DNA from: Pseudaminobacter soli (ex Li et al. 2025)
GTDB taxonomy: Bacteria > Pseudomonadota > Alphaproteobacteria > Rhizobiales > Rhizobiaceae
Direction: 5' to 3'
DNA length: 64,000 nt
Assembly: GCF_029892515.1 (NCBI RefSeq)
Contig: NZ_JARXVF010000006.1
Coordinates: 124,001 to 188,000 of the forward strand
Part shown: positions 38,215 through 46,889 of the stretch, piece after piece
How the letters are laid out: every line of letters begins with the position of its first letter
Position numbering within the stretch: position 1 is the stretch's first letter
The notes under the pieces: generated by a model
Databases searched by the model: none
Seen by the model: the letters and a program-made list of their open reading frames with translations, nothing else
What the model was told of the DNA's origin: nothing
Position numbers and translations under genes: made by a program

Positions 38215-39681
38215 TCACTCCGCTTGAATTTGCACGGGCTCGCCAGGTTCCGTCGCCGAGCCGCGCACAATGACGAGATAGCGGCGGGGCGCCTCTGCTT
38301 CGCCGCGAACAAGCTGGCGGATCGGGCCGATCGCATTCACGATCGCCGACCCCGCGGGATTGGTCATGAAACTGCTCAGCGGCTCGAGCTTGCCCTTACC
38401 GTCGGAGTGCTCCGCGAGTGCGAGAACATAGGGACGCTTGGGTTCTAGGCCGGTAACGGCAGCTTCCAGAACCTGAACCAGACCCTGATCGAACAATGTC
38501 ACGCTGGTTGGGGCTTGCGCGGCAGTCGCGGCTTTATCGCCTGTGGGCGTCATGGTGAACTGAGCGGACTGACCGGCTACTCCGAGCGGCTGCAGACCTT
38601 CGGTTCCCGCACCTTCTGGTACTGCGTTCGGAACGTAGACGATGGCCTGTGCTGCCTGGCCAATCGGAACGTTCGCGATCACCGTGTTGCTGGCCGTATC
38701 GATCACTGCCAGCTTGTCATCGTTCTCCAGACCGACATAGACCCGCGTTCCGTCGCCGGACGGCCAGATGCCGTGCGGGAGCTTGCCCACAGGTACCGTC
38801 GCGACCTTGCTGAAATCATCGGTGCGGAACACCTGCACCTCATTTAGCCCGCCGACTGTGACATATGCGAACTGGCCTTGCGCATTGCGCGCGAAATTGA
38901 CGTGGTTGGAGATCGGGCCGGTATCGAGCGTCTTGAGCAAGGAGAATGGGGGAGACGCGTCGAAGACCTGCGTCTTTCCCGTATCCTTTAGCGTAAACCA
39001 GACTTGTTTGCCGTCAGGCGTTGCGGCGATGTTCGGACAGAATGGACTTTCCTGTTTGATGTGTCCGACGATCTTGTGGTCGGCGACGGTGATGGCCACG
39101 GTCTCAGGATTGAACGACGAGCAGACGTAGCCGTATTTTCCGTCGGGCGAGAAGATCGTCATCCCAGGTCCGTTGGGAACGGTTATCCGCGTCTTCTCCT
39201 GATAAGTCGTTCCATCCAGAACGCTGACATAATTCTCACCGCGGACGGTAACCCATACCTCTTTGCCGTCGGGGGTAAAGAAGGCCTCGTGCGGCGCCCG
39301 ACCGACATAGGTTACCTGCTTCACGGCATTGGTTGCCGTGTCGATGAAGGTGACGGCATTCGACCCAATCGCAACGACGGCTATGGTGCGATGGTCGGGC
39401 GAGAAGCCCATGCCATGCACCAGGAGCTGCCCCTTGTACAACGGGCTGAAATTCGCCGGGGCCGGTTCTCCCAGCCTGATGACGCCAAGCAATTTGTTGT
39501 CAGCAGGATCCGTCACTGAAACCGTGTTGGAGAATTGCTCGGCCGCATAGACGCGGTCGTGGTGGCTGACCGGGATATCGGGATCCGCGGCCGCGGCCGG
39601 CGCCTGACCTGCCATGACGCAGCGCACCGTCAAAAGTGTTGTTGCGGTCAGCACCAGAGCCATCATCGAAAAGCGCTTCAT
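38215..39681 (-). CDS. YVTN/YncE-like periplasmic beta-propeller protein
   Basis: This is a 488-aa exported protein with a Sec signal (ALVLTATTLLTVRCVMAG). Repeated blades follow in YVTN style: DRVYAAEQFSNTVSVTDPA, TIAVVAIGSNAVTFIDTATN, TPDGKEVWVTVRGENYVSV, FSPDGKYGYVCSSFNPETV and RVYVGLENDDKLAVIDTASN. Relatives are annotated as cytochrome d1-like or YncE, but I see no haem-binding CxxCH here. The C-terminal ~120 residues form an extra domain. AAGGAG supports the ATG. It sits in the sulfite dehydrogenase operon, so a role in periplasmic redox is possible. Confidence 0.87.
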   Translation of the reverse strand: MKRFSMMALVLTATTLLTVRCVMAGQAPAAAADPDIPVSHHDRVYAAEQFSNTVSVTDPADNKLLGVIRLGEPAPANFSPLYKGQLLVHGMGFSPDHRTIAVVAIGSNAVTFIDTATNAVKQVTYVGRAPHEAFFTPDGKEVWVTVRGENYVSVLDGTTYQEKTRITVPNGPGMTIFSPDGKYGYVCSSFNPETVAITVADHKIVGHIKQESPFCPNIAATPDGKQVWFTLKDTGKTQVFDASPPFSLLKTLDTGPISNHVNFARNAQGQFAYVTVGGLNEVQVFRTDDFSKVATVPVGKLPHGIWPSGDGTRVYVGLENDDKLAVIDTASNTVIANVPIGQAAQAIVYVPNAVPEGAGTEGLQPLGVAGQSAQFTMTPTGDKAATAAQAPTSVTLFDQGLVQVLEAAVTGLEPKRPYVLALAEHSDGKGKLEPLSSFMTNPAGSAIVNAIGPIRQLVRGEAEAPRRYLVIVRGSATEPGEPVQIQAE

Positions 39682-39729
39682 GTTCCAGCTCCTTGTCCAG
39701 TGACAGGGAAAGTTCGAAGCCTGCGTCTG

Positions 39730-40227
39730 CTAGTTGGATGGCTCGATGCCAGAAAGATCGTCTGGCGATCGCGTGGCTTGGGGCAACGGCTCGCCCAACG
39801 CCAGCCGCATCGCCGCGATCTCTTGCTGCTGCGTCACGATGATTTCCTGTGCCATGCGCTTGAGCCGCTCATTGTGGCCGTAGCGTAATTCGGCCTGTGC
39901 CATCTCGATCGCGCCCTGATGATGAGGCACCATCATTTCCACGAAGTCATGATCGATGTCGCCGGACGGCCGGACATTCATGCCGGCCATCATCTTCTTC
40001 ATGGCGCCGGCATTTTCTTGCAGAAACGGCTTCTCTTCAGCTGGAGGCGAAGGCGAGGAAGACGAGCAGATTGCGGCGATATAATCGGCGAGAAATCGTG
40101 GTTTTTCGGAGCATCCGACGAGTGCTCCAACGGCAGCGAAAAGAATGAAGGCAAGCCGCGCCTGCCGAAGAAGACGTCCTCGGCTCGAAGTGCGGCCTTT
40201 GGCGAAAAGCAGTCCTTGCCTGAACAT
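39730..40227 (-). CDS. DUF305 ferritin-like lipoprotein
   Basis: This is a 165-aa protein. The hydrophobic N-terminus ends in a lipobox (GALVGC, Cys39), so it is probably an outer- or inner-membrane lipoprotein facing the periplasm. The DUF305 four-helix core has the typical metal-binding DFVEMMVPHHQGAIEMA (His102, His103) and the TQQQEIAAM helix. Family members are linked to copper handling or redox stress. It lies 49 bp before the propeller gene and 51 bp after sorB. Confidence 0.87.
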   Translation of the reverse strand: MFRQGLLFAKGRTSSRGRLLRQARLAFILFAAVGALVGCSEKPRFLADYIAAICSSSSPSPPAEEKPFLQENAGAMKKMMAGMNVRPSGDIDHDFVEMMVPHHQGAIEMAQAELRYGHNERLKRMAQEIIVTQQQEIAAMRLALGEPLPQATRSPDDLSGIEPSN

Positions 40228-40278
40228 GCGAATCTCCCGGCCCGACCCGTCGACACGAACAAAATCACTGCGCCCGGA

Positions 40279-40611
40279 TCAGTCTGTACCTTTTGTGCGG
40301 GCGAGATAGTCGATGATCGGCGCTATATCGGCGTTGTCGATCGGCGCTTTGTAGGCATTGATCATCTTGTGAACCTCCGCCTCCCAGGTCGCCCTCGGCA
40401 GCGCGGGCTGGTTCAACACCATTTCGGTGGAGTGACAGGCGAGACAATTGTTGTTGATCGCGTCGGCGTCGGCTCCGCCGGGAAACTGGCTGTCGCCCGA
40501 TGGCAGGTCCACGTGAACCGACTTCAATACGGGCAGTTCTTCGGGCCATGTCTGTCCGGGCAACAGGATAGCGCCCATCAGCAGGCCTGTAATCAGAACA
40601 CGCTTGCCCAT
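40279..40611 (-). CDS. sorB: Sulfite dehydrogenase cytochrome c subunit
   Basis: This is a 110-aa periplasmic monohaem cytochrome c. A signal peptide (VLITGLLMGAILLPGQ) precedes the haem motif CLACH (Cys56, Cys59, His60) in NNNCLACHSTEMVLNQP. A Met in KMINAYKAPI is the likely second axial ligand. The match in length and in the segment after the haem to SorB of sulfite:cytochrome c oxidoreductases is good. It lies 9 bp after the molybdopterin subunit gene, as expected for sorAB. AGGAG supports the ATG. Confidence 0.9.
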   Translation of the reverse strand: MGKRVLITGLLMGAILLPGQTWPEELPVLKSVHVDLPSGDSQFPGGADADAINNNCLACHSTEMVLNQPALPRATWEAEVHKMINAYKAPIDNADIAPIIDYLARTKGTD

Positions 40612-40620
40612 CCGCCACTC

Positions 40621-41865
40621 CTAAGTTGCCGTGACAGACGTCGTTTCAATGACGTTTCGCATGAAGCCCGAACCGTTCCAATTCGGAACGCTCGGCTGCG
40701 CGACGTTTTCAGAGTTCGTGCAACGAACCATCAGTGAGTGGACACCCCTCTCAGGGAGGATGAAATCCGTTTCCCACTGCCGGAAGCTATATTTCCCATA
40801 GTCCATTCCGAGCTTGGTCGCTTGCCAGGACTTGCCTCCGTCCGCGGAGAAATCGACCTTGGCGACGCCCGTGTCGCCGCCCACCGCAATGCCGCGTACC
40901 AGGGTTTTTGCCCCTGCCGGGAATGAGGCGCCGTCTGCCATATTGGTGATGAACGAGCGCGGCACCATCCGGCTGATCGGGACCATCTTCACGCCGGTCT
41001 GGCCGGGCTTGATATTGGCGTAGGGCGTGTCCGGAATCGTATAGGCGGTCGTCATCCAGTAATTGTCGTCGGGCCTGTCGAGCACTTCGATGTCGTTCAG
41101 CATCTTGACCCAATAAGTGGAATACCAGCCGGGCACGATGAGCCGCAGCGGAAAACCATTCAGCAAGGGCAGTTGTTCGCCATTCATCGTGTAGGCGATC
41201 ATCACCTCGCCGTTGCGAGCGAGATCGATATCGAGCGATTTCATGAAGTCCGGTGCGTCGGGCACGACCGGCTCGTCGAGCCCGTTGAAACGCACCTGAA
41301 CGGCGCCCGCCTTGACGCCGGCAAGATCGAGCACGTCCTTGAGGCCCACACCGGTCCATTTGGCATTTCCCATTGCGCCGTTGGCCCATTGCGCCCCGGC
41401 CACCCTGGGCTGAAAGAGCCCGCGGGAATTGCCGGAGCATTGGTTGACGGCGTTCAGTTCGACCTGCGGCAGGTCCCGAATGATCTCGGTCAGTGTAAGC
41501 GACAGGATCTTGTTGACGTGTCCATGAACCTTAAGCCGAAAGGTTCCGACATCGATCTCGTTTGGGATGTCTGCCCAATGCCAGCGCACATAGAACCGAT
41601 CGTTGGGCGTGAAGACGCCCTGGTCGAACACTTCAAGCGGGGTTTCCAGAAGCGGAGGGCGAGTCCGTTGCAGTATCAGATCGCGCTTTTGGGGAAACTC
41701 ACTTGTGATTGGCCGGTCCCGGGGATCACTCGCTAGCGGCAGCCTGACGACTGCTTGTGCCCATGCCGGTGTTGCTGACAAGCTCAGGCCGGCAACACCT
41801 GCCTGGACGAGAAACCGACGGCGGGACACAGATACCGCCGCCATTCCTGTGTCGCGGTCAATCAT
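40621..41865 (-). CDS. sorA: Sulfite dehydrogenase molybdopterin subunit, Tat-exported
   Basis: This is a 414-aa molybdoenzyme that oxidises sulfite to sulfate in the periplasm, passing electrons to SorB. The Tat signal is SRRRFLVQAGVAGLSL with an AWA-Q cleavage site. The oxidoreductase molybdopterin domain carries the Mo-ligand cysteine Cys143 in NAVNQCSGNSRGLFQ, with ANGAMGNAKWTGVGLKDVL and GFPLRLIVPGWY following. A C-terminal dimerisation domain begins at about residue 290 (GVAKVDFSADGGKSWQ). SoxC is a close relative, but the adjacent SorB-type cytochrome favours SorA. Confidence 0.9.
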   Translation of the reverse strand: MIDRDTGMAAVSVSRRRFLVQAGVAGLSLSATPAWAQAVVRLPLASDPRDRPITSEFPQKRDLILQRTRPPLLETPLEVFDQGVFTPNDRFYVRWHWADIPNEIDVGTFRLKVHGHVNKILSLTLTEIIRDLPQVELNAVNQCSGNSRGLFQPRVAGAQWANGAMGNAKWTGVGLKDVLDLAGVKAGAVQVRFNGLDEPVVPDAPDFMKSLDIDLARNGEVMIAYTMNGEQLPLLNGFPLRLIVPGWYSTYWVKMLNDIEVLDRPDDNYWMTTAYTIPDTPYANIKPGQTGVKMVPISRMVPRSFITNMADGASFPAGAKTLVRGIAVGGDTGVAKVDFSADGGKSWQATKLGMDYGKYSFRQWETDFILPERGVHSLMVRCTNSENVAQPSVPNWNGSGFMRNVIETTSVTAT

Positions 41866-42222
41866 GACTTACCTCGCCATGGCGTTTGTAACGCGATGCT
41901 TGCCCGAACGGTTCCGCAGCAAAATTTCGTCTGGTCTGCAACGCAACAAATCACGCCAACTGGCGTTGATACGCCACGCGCGCGGCATGGCCAGTGCGAG
42001 AGCGGGCCGTCCGGCCCGTCGATGAGCGCGAACAAGAAAAACGACGACAACTCTGGTGCCGACGTCGACCCAAGAAGGTCAGCAAGACGAGGCTATGGCG
42101 ACGATTATCGCACCCAGTGAAATGCCGAAATAGACGCCTGCCGCGGCAACCGAGGCGGGCGACGATCTCGGCTGGAATGAAGTTTGGCTACGCGCAGTCA
42201 CATCAACCAAATGGAGGTCGCT
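41866..42222. promoter_or_regulatory. Divergent promoter region between sorA and the TPP enzyme
   Basis: No gene is supported in these 357 bp. A perfect palindrome ACGCCA-AC-TGGCGT lies at 41953-41966 and is an operator candidate for one or both directions. The RNA leader of the plus-strand gene ends in a GGAGGT ribosome site at 42213-42218. Confidence 0.5.
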
Positions 42223-43881
42223 ATGAAGGTACTCGAAGCGCTAGCGGCAGCGATCGCGGCTGAGGGCATTGACCACATCTTCGCGGTCATGGGCGATGCC
42301 AATCAGGACATCATCGTGGAGCTGTGCGAAAAACACGGGCTCAAATTCGTTCACGCACATCATGAGGCTGCTGCCGTCGGCATGGCGGACGGCTATTCGC
42401 GCTTCACCGGCAAGATCGGCCTTGCCTCCACCACGCAGGGCCCCGGCTACACCAACGCGACGACCTCGCTCGTTCTGGCTCGGCTGCATCGATCGCCGGT
42501 ATTGATGCTGGCCGGCCACGCTTCTCTGCGCGATCCCTACAACCCCCAGGGTATGGTCGACCAGGACGCAATGGCGAAGCTCACGGCCGGGGCAACCGTG
42601 AAAGTCAATCACGCCAACAATGTCGACTACTGTCTTGGCGAAGCTTTCCGCCAGTTGAAGGCAAGGAAAGGACCGTTTGTCCTCAACATGCCGCAAGACA
42701 TCCAGCACAGCGTCCTGCCGGACCCAAATTGGACCTATCGCCCCATGTACAAGGCCAAGGTGTTGCAGCCGCCGCGGCGGGAAGACGTTGCCGAAGCTGC
42801 CAAGATCGTGGCCGGCGCCAAAAAGCCAACCATTCTTTGCGGGCTTGGAGCCGCGCAGGGCAAAGCCGAGCCCGAGGTCCGGAAATTGGCCGAATATCTC
42901 GGCGCGCCGGTGGCAACCACACTTTATGCAGCGGGTTTTTGCTCCCAGTACCCGCTTTATCTCGGCATCAGCGGCGGGCTGGGTTCAGACCTAACGGTCG
43001 ATATTCTGGCCGAAAGCGATGTCATGATCGTCGTCGGCGCGAGTTTGAATGAGTGGACGACGCATTTCGGTAAGATCCTCGAAAACGGCAAGAAGATCAT
43101 CCAGGTCGATGACCGAGAGGATGCATTCGGCTGGTTTGCACGGGTTGCGGTCGGTCTGGAAGCCGACGCGAAGATAGCCGTCGCGGCCCTGCTCGAGCGG
43201 CTGAAGGAAAGCGGCAAGCAGGCCCGTGAGCCGGATGCGGAGACAGTCGAGAAACTCAAGCAGCGGAAGCCGCCGGCCATAAATTACGAAGACGGAAAGA
43301 CCGTCGATCCGCGTCGCGTGGCCAGCTATCTGGAAGACAAGCTGCCGAAGCGGGATCGCATTCTCGTCTTCGACGGTGGCCACGCCGCAATGGTGACCAG
43401 CCAAGCGATGAGCAGCCCCAGCGCCGACAACTGGGGGCTCGGACTGGACTTCGGCGCCATCGGGCAAGGCTTGAGCATCGCACTGGGTGCCTGCTTTGCG
43501 CGACCGGGCAAGCGGATTACCCACCTCACGGCGGATGCCTCGTTTATGATGAATGTGGCCGACTTCCACACCGCGGTCAGTCATAACCTGCCGCTCACCG
43601 TCGTCGTGTTCAACGACAATGCAGTCGGGCAGGAGCGGCACGATCTGGTTCACAAGGGGTTCCCGACCAAATATGCCGACATTGCACAGCCGGATTTCGA
43701 AAAACTCGCAGTCGGCATGGGCGCAAAGGGTTTCAGGGTCAATCGGCCGGACGATTTCGGCGAGATCGACAAGGCTCTTGCCGTGGAAGACGGCCCGGTG
43801 ATCGTCAATGTGCGCATCAACGGAGACGTCGAACTGCCGGTCAGCTGGGAGATTGCGCAGCATCTCGAGATGACCGAGTAG
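42223..43881 (+). CDS. Thiamine-pyrophosphate-dependent enzyme of the acetolactate synthase superfamily
   Basis: This is a 552-aa three-domain TPP enzyme. The TPP-activating glutamate is Glu48 in HAHHEAAAVGMADGYSR. A central Rossmann-like domain (KKPTILCGLGAAQGKA) follows. The C-terminal PP domain has TADASFMMNVADFHTAV ending at FNDN, the metal-binding block with GDG changed to ADA. The ATG at 42223 has GGAGGT upstream. The family includes acetolactate synthase, benzoylformate decarboxylase, oxalyl-CoA decarboxylase and sulfoacetaldehyde acetyltransferase. Divergence from sorA makes a sulfite-releasing reaction conceivable, but sequence alone does not show this. Confidence 0.88.
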   Translation: MKVLEALAAAIAAEGIDHIFAVMGDANQDIIVELCEKHGLKFVHAHHEAAAVGMADGYSRFTGKIGLASTTQGPGYTNATTSLVLARLHRSPVLMLAGHASLRDPYNPQGMVDQDAMAKLTAGATVKVNHANNVDYCLGEAFRQLKARKGPFVLNMPQDIQHSVLPDPNWTYRPMYKAKVLQPPRREDVAEAAKIVAGAKKPTILCGLGAAQGKAEPEVRKLAEYLGAPVATTLYAAGFCSQYPLYLGISGGLGSDLTVDILAESDVMIVVGASLNEWTTHFGKILENGKKIIQVDDREDAFGWFARVAVGLEADAKIAVAALLERLKESGKQAREPDAETVEKLKQRKPPAINYEDGKTVDPRRVASYLEDKLPKRDRILVFDGGHAAMVTSQAMSSPSADNWGLGLDFGAIGQGLSIALGACFARPGKRITHLTADASFMMNVADFHTAVSHNLPLTVVVFNDNAVGQERHDLVHKGFPTKYADIAQPDFEKLAVGMGAKGFRVNRPDDFGEIDKALAVEDGPVIVNVRINGDVELPVSWEIAQHLEMTE

Positions 43882-43903
43882 GAAACCGGTTGCAGATATT
43901 TCA

Positions 43904-43946
43904 GCGGGCGGTCGCCACGCACAGCGATCGCCCGCAGTGGTTTTTT
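43904..43946 (+). terminator. Rho-independent terminator after the TPP enzyme gene
   Basis: A 12-bp stem (GCGGGCGGTCGC with GCGATCGCCCGC, one G-T pair) and an 8-nt loop are followed five bases later by TTTTTT. This is the clearest intrinsic terminator in the window. Confidence 0.88.
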
Positions 43947-44121
43947 ACAATACCAGCCTGGGCGTAACCGGGTCGTCCCTAGGCTTTCAGGAAAAATTCG
44001 ACGATAAATTGCACCCGGATGTCGGCACAGGCGGCAAAGATCCGTCCTTGGGGGATTCAAGCGCGCAACCGACATCCGAACAGCGGCATCGGGCGGCGTA
44101 GGCCACAACCGGGAGAGTGCC

Positions 44122-45330
44122 ATGAACCATTCCTATCGCTGGGTGATCGTTGCAGCGGGCGGCCTGCTGGGCTGCGTCGCGATCGGCGCCATGTTCTCGC
44201 TGCCTGTCTTCCTGCGGACAATATCGCAGGACACCGGCTGGTCCATCACGGGCATATCCACGGCGATGACGATCGGCTTCCTCGCCATGGCGGCGGGCAG
44301 CGCGATGTGGGGCACCCTCTCCGACCGGTTTGGCCCACGCGTCGTGGTGCTCACGGGATCGGCCGTCCTGGCCGTAAGCCTGGCACTCGCCAGCCAGGCG
44401 CGATCGTTGGTCGAGTTCCAGCTCCTGTTCGGCCTACTGGTCGGGGTGGCGACCGCCGCCGTTTTCGCGCCGATGATAGCCTGCGTGACCGGCTGGTTCG
44501 AGACCCAGCGTGCGCTAGCCGTTTCGCTCGTCTCTGCCGGCATGGGCATGGCGCCGATGACCATGGCACCACTCGCGGCCTGGCTGGTTACCATCCATGA
44601 CTGGCGCACCGCGATGCTGATCATCGCCGGTATCACGGCAGCCCTGATGATCCCCGCCGCCCTGCTTGTGCGGCGCCCGCCAGCGCTGAGCGAAGGGCCG
44701 GCGGAGATGGCGTCGGACGAGCCGCAACCCGGTATGACGGTCAGGCAGGCGGTCCGTTCGCCACAGTTCATCGTTCTGATGCTGGCGAACTTCTTCTGCT
44801 GCGCCACTCACTCCGGCCCGATCTTCCATACGGTGAGCTACGCCGTCACCTGTGGCGTGCCGATGATCGCGGCCGTGTCGATCTACAGCGTCGAGGGACT
44901 GGCCGGCATGGGCGGACGCATCGCTTTTGGCGTCCTGGGTGACAAGTTCGGCGCAAAGCGCGTGTTGGTGTTTGGGCTGCTTGCACAGGCCTTCGGCGTG
45001 CTCGCCTACGTGTTCGTCTCGACGCTCGGCCCGTTCTACGCCGTGGCAGCGCTGGTCGGCTTCATCTATGCCGGAACGATGCCACTCTACGCCGTGATCA
45101 TCCGCGAGAATTTCCCACTCAGGATGATGGGCACGATCATCGGCGGCACAGCAATGGCCGGTAGCCTTGGCATGTCGACCGGTCCGTTGCTGGGCGGCCT
45201 CATCTACGACCAGTTCAACAGCTATGCGCTAATGTATTTCGGTTCTTGGGGCATGGGACTGGTGGCGATGATGATCCTCACGGCGTTCCGGCCGTTCCCC
45301 AGGAGGCAGGTGGAAATGGCGATGGCGTAG
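44122..45330 (+). CDS. MFS transporter, monocarboxylate (MCT/OFA) type
   Basis: This is a 402-aa inner-membrane transporter with 12 predicted helices. The MFS motif between helices 2 and 3 is GTLSDRFGPRVVVLTGS; a second-half repeat reads GVLGDKFGAKRVLVFG. The opening RWVIVAAGGLLGCVAIGAMFSLPVFL resembles OFA/MCT carriers for oxalate, formate or other carboxylates. GGGAG supports the ATG. It follows the TPP gene but is separated by a strong terminator, so it has its own promoter in 43947-44121. A carboxylate or sulfonate substrate is possible. Confidence 0.9.
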   Translation: MNHSYRWVIVAAGGLLGCVAIGAMFSLPVFLRTISQDTGWSITGISTAMTIGFLAMAAGSAMWGTLSDRFGPRVVVLTGSAVLAVSLALASQARSLVEFQLLFGLLVGVATAAVFAPMIACVTGWFETQRALAVSLVSAGMGMAPMTMAPLAAWLVTIHDWRTAMLIIAGITAALMIPAALLVRRPPALSEGPAEMASDEPQPGMTVRQAVRSPQFIVLMLANFFCCATHSGPIFHTVSYAVTCGVPMIAAVSIYSVEGLAGMGGRIAFGVLGDKFGAKRVLVFGLLAQAFGVLAYVFVSTLGPFYAVAALVGFIYAGTMPLYAVIIRENFPLRMMGTIIGGTAMAGSLGMSTGPLLGGLIYDQFNSYALMYFGSWGMGLVAMMILTAFRPFPRRQVEMAMA

Positions 45331-45396
45331 AGCCTGGCGTCGTAGAGGGAGGCGCTCTTCGACCGGGCCACGTGAGCCAGCCAGCTCCAAAGTGCC

Positions 45397-45417
45397 GGCG
45401 GGCGATCGTTGCCCGCC
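45397..45417. terminator. Stem-loop after the MFS gene
   Basis: GGCGGGC and GCCCGCC form a perfect 7-bp stem with a 7-nt loop, 67 bp past the MFS stop. There is no T-tract. It may be a factor-dependent terminator or an mRNA end. Confidence 0.45.
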
Positions 45418-45522
45418 CTCGCCCTACATGAGGATATGTGGAAGCCAGGCGAAGGCTACGCGATCTGCGTCGACTTTTCTCCGCGGCCAAAACCAGTTTT
45501 CTCCTGGGGCACCCGCTATGAT

Positions 45523-45617
45523 CGCAAATGCGCAGCGAAACGCTGCATATTTGCGTATCTTCTAGCCTTCCCCCCCACAAAGTCATGTCTTTCCTAGCGT
45601 GACATATTGCATTTGCG
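45523..45617. promoter_or_regulatory. Palindromic operator candidates upstream of the PAS/AAA operon
   Basis: A near-perfect palindrome occupies 45523-45555: CGCAAATGCGCAGCG, AAA, CGCTGCATATTTGCG (13 of 15 positions pair). Its outer unit CGCAAATGC recurs exactly, in reverse orientation, as GCATTTGCG at 45609-45617. This leaves three copies of the half-site within 95 bp, 73 bp before the first gene. This arrangement suits a dimeric activator or repressor such as the AAA-Fis protein encoded two genes down. Confidence 0.6.
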
Positions 45618-45689
45618 CGCCGATCTGGTCCGATCGATGCGACAAGAGGGCCCGGTCGGGACGGGCCTCACGTCTCGGGGGAGATCAGA

Positions 45690-46889
45690 TTGAGCATCGG
45701 TCCAGCCAGCCATGAAGCGGACATGGCCGTGTCTCTACACAGGCTCGTGGAAAGGGCACCCCTGCTGGTCGATCGGATCGATACAGAAGGCCGCATAGTC
45801 GCGCTCAACAGCATTGAATTGAAGGAACTGAAGCTAGACCCCGACAAGGCGGTCGGCCAGCCACTTGAAACGCTCTACGACGGAGATTCCGCCCATCGCA
45901 TCCGCGTTTTGCTGCGCAATGGGGAAGCGACTCCTGCTGCCTTTCCCGTGTGGATGAGCTCACCCACGCGTGACGAAACACCGATGATCGCGGTTGCTGT
46001 CGCCGACGGGGACGGCGGGCTCGCACTCGTCAAGCTGCCATTGGGGGCCGCCGCCCTCGGCATCGGTGACGAGCTGATCGAGCGCGTGGAGATCCTCTCG
46101 CAGATGATCGGCGCTGCCACCGAGGCGTGCTGGTGTATCGAGTTTCTCGAGCCGGTGGACGTATCGCTGGCCGAGGACGAGATCGTCGAGCGCATCTTCG
46201 CTAACCAGTCCAGATGGCGCGCCTGCAACGCGGCAATGGCTCGGCTTTACGACGTGCCCGAAGATCTCGACTTCAACACCCAACCGGTGTCGCAGTACTT
46301 CCCCGCCACACACGTCAACAAAGCGATGATCCGCGACCTCGTGCGTGCGGGTTACAGGCTCGACCACGCGGCCGCCGTGGATCAACGCCATGACGGCTCC
46401 GAGATGCTGGTCGAGAACGACTTCCGCGCAGCGATCCGCGACGGTTTCCTTATCCGCCTGTGGGGTACCACGCGTGACATTGGCCCGCACCGGCGCCGCG
46501 AGCAGCAGCTTTCGGAACGAGCCAGTTCCATGCTGGACATATTGAGCGCGGCGCCCGACCCAATTATCGTGCTGTCCGAGGAAGGCCTGCTTCTGGCCGC
46601 CAACCCGGCGGCTGAGAACGCCTGGGGCCGGGGCGCGGACCAGATGCTTGGCCGCCCCATCCAGCAATTCACCGAAACACGCGACGCTGCCGGCAGGCTG
46701 CGACGGGCGGCGCTGGCCGCCGCTGACGAGGCCGAATGCGAGCTGGTCGTGGTGACGGCGAACGGAGCGCGCGAAGCCTGGCGTTTTCGAGTTGCCATGA
46801 CGGAGGGCGAGTTCCGCCGCTATGTCGCGACAGCCCGACGCAAGATGCGACGCAGGACGCGGAGCGCTGCGACGGAGGCGTCGCCATGA
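45690..46889 (+). CDS. Multi-PAS-domain sensory protein
   Basis: This is a 399-aa cytoplasmic protein with what look like three PAS folds (about residues 15-125, 140-265 and 280-390) and no recognisable output domain. PAS-like strings are RIDTEGRIVALNSIELKEL, CNAAMARLYDVPEDLD and LSAAPDPIIVLSEEGLLLAAN. The start is a TTG at 45690 with GGGGGAG 6 nt upstream. Its stop overlaps the ATG of the next gene (ATGA), so the two proteins are made together. It probably senses a ligand or redox signal and passes it to the AAA regulator by direct contact; this is inference. Confidence 0.82.
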   Translation: MSIGPASHEADMAVSLHRLVERAPLLVDRIDTEGRIVALNSIELKELKLDPDKAVGQPLETLYDGDSAHRIRVLLRNGEATPAAFPVWMSSPTRDETPMIAVAVADGDGGLALVKLPLGAAALGIGDELIERVEILSQMIGAATEACWCIEFLEPVDVSLAEDEIVERIFANQSRWRACNAAMARLYDVPEDLDFNTQPVSQYFPATHVNKAMIRDLVRAGYRLDHAAAVDQRHDGSEMLVENDFRAAIRDGFLIRLWGTTRDIGPHRRREQQLSERASSMLDILSAAPDPIIVLSEEGLLLAANPAAENAWGRGADQMLGRPIQQFTETRDAAGRLRRAALAAADEAECELVVVTANGAREAWRFRVAMTEGEFRRYVATARRKMRRRTRSAATEASP

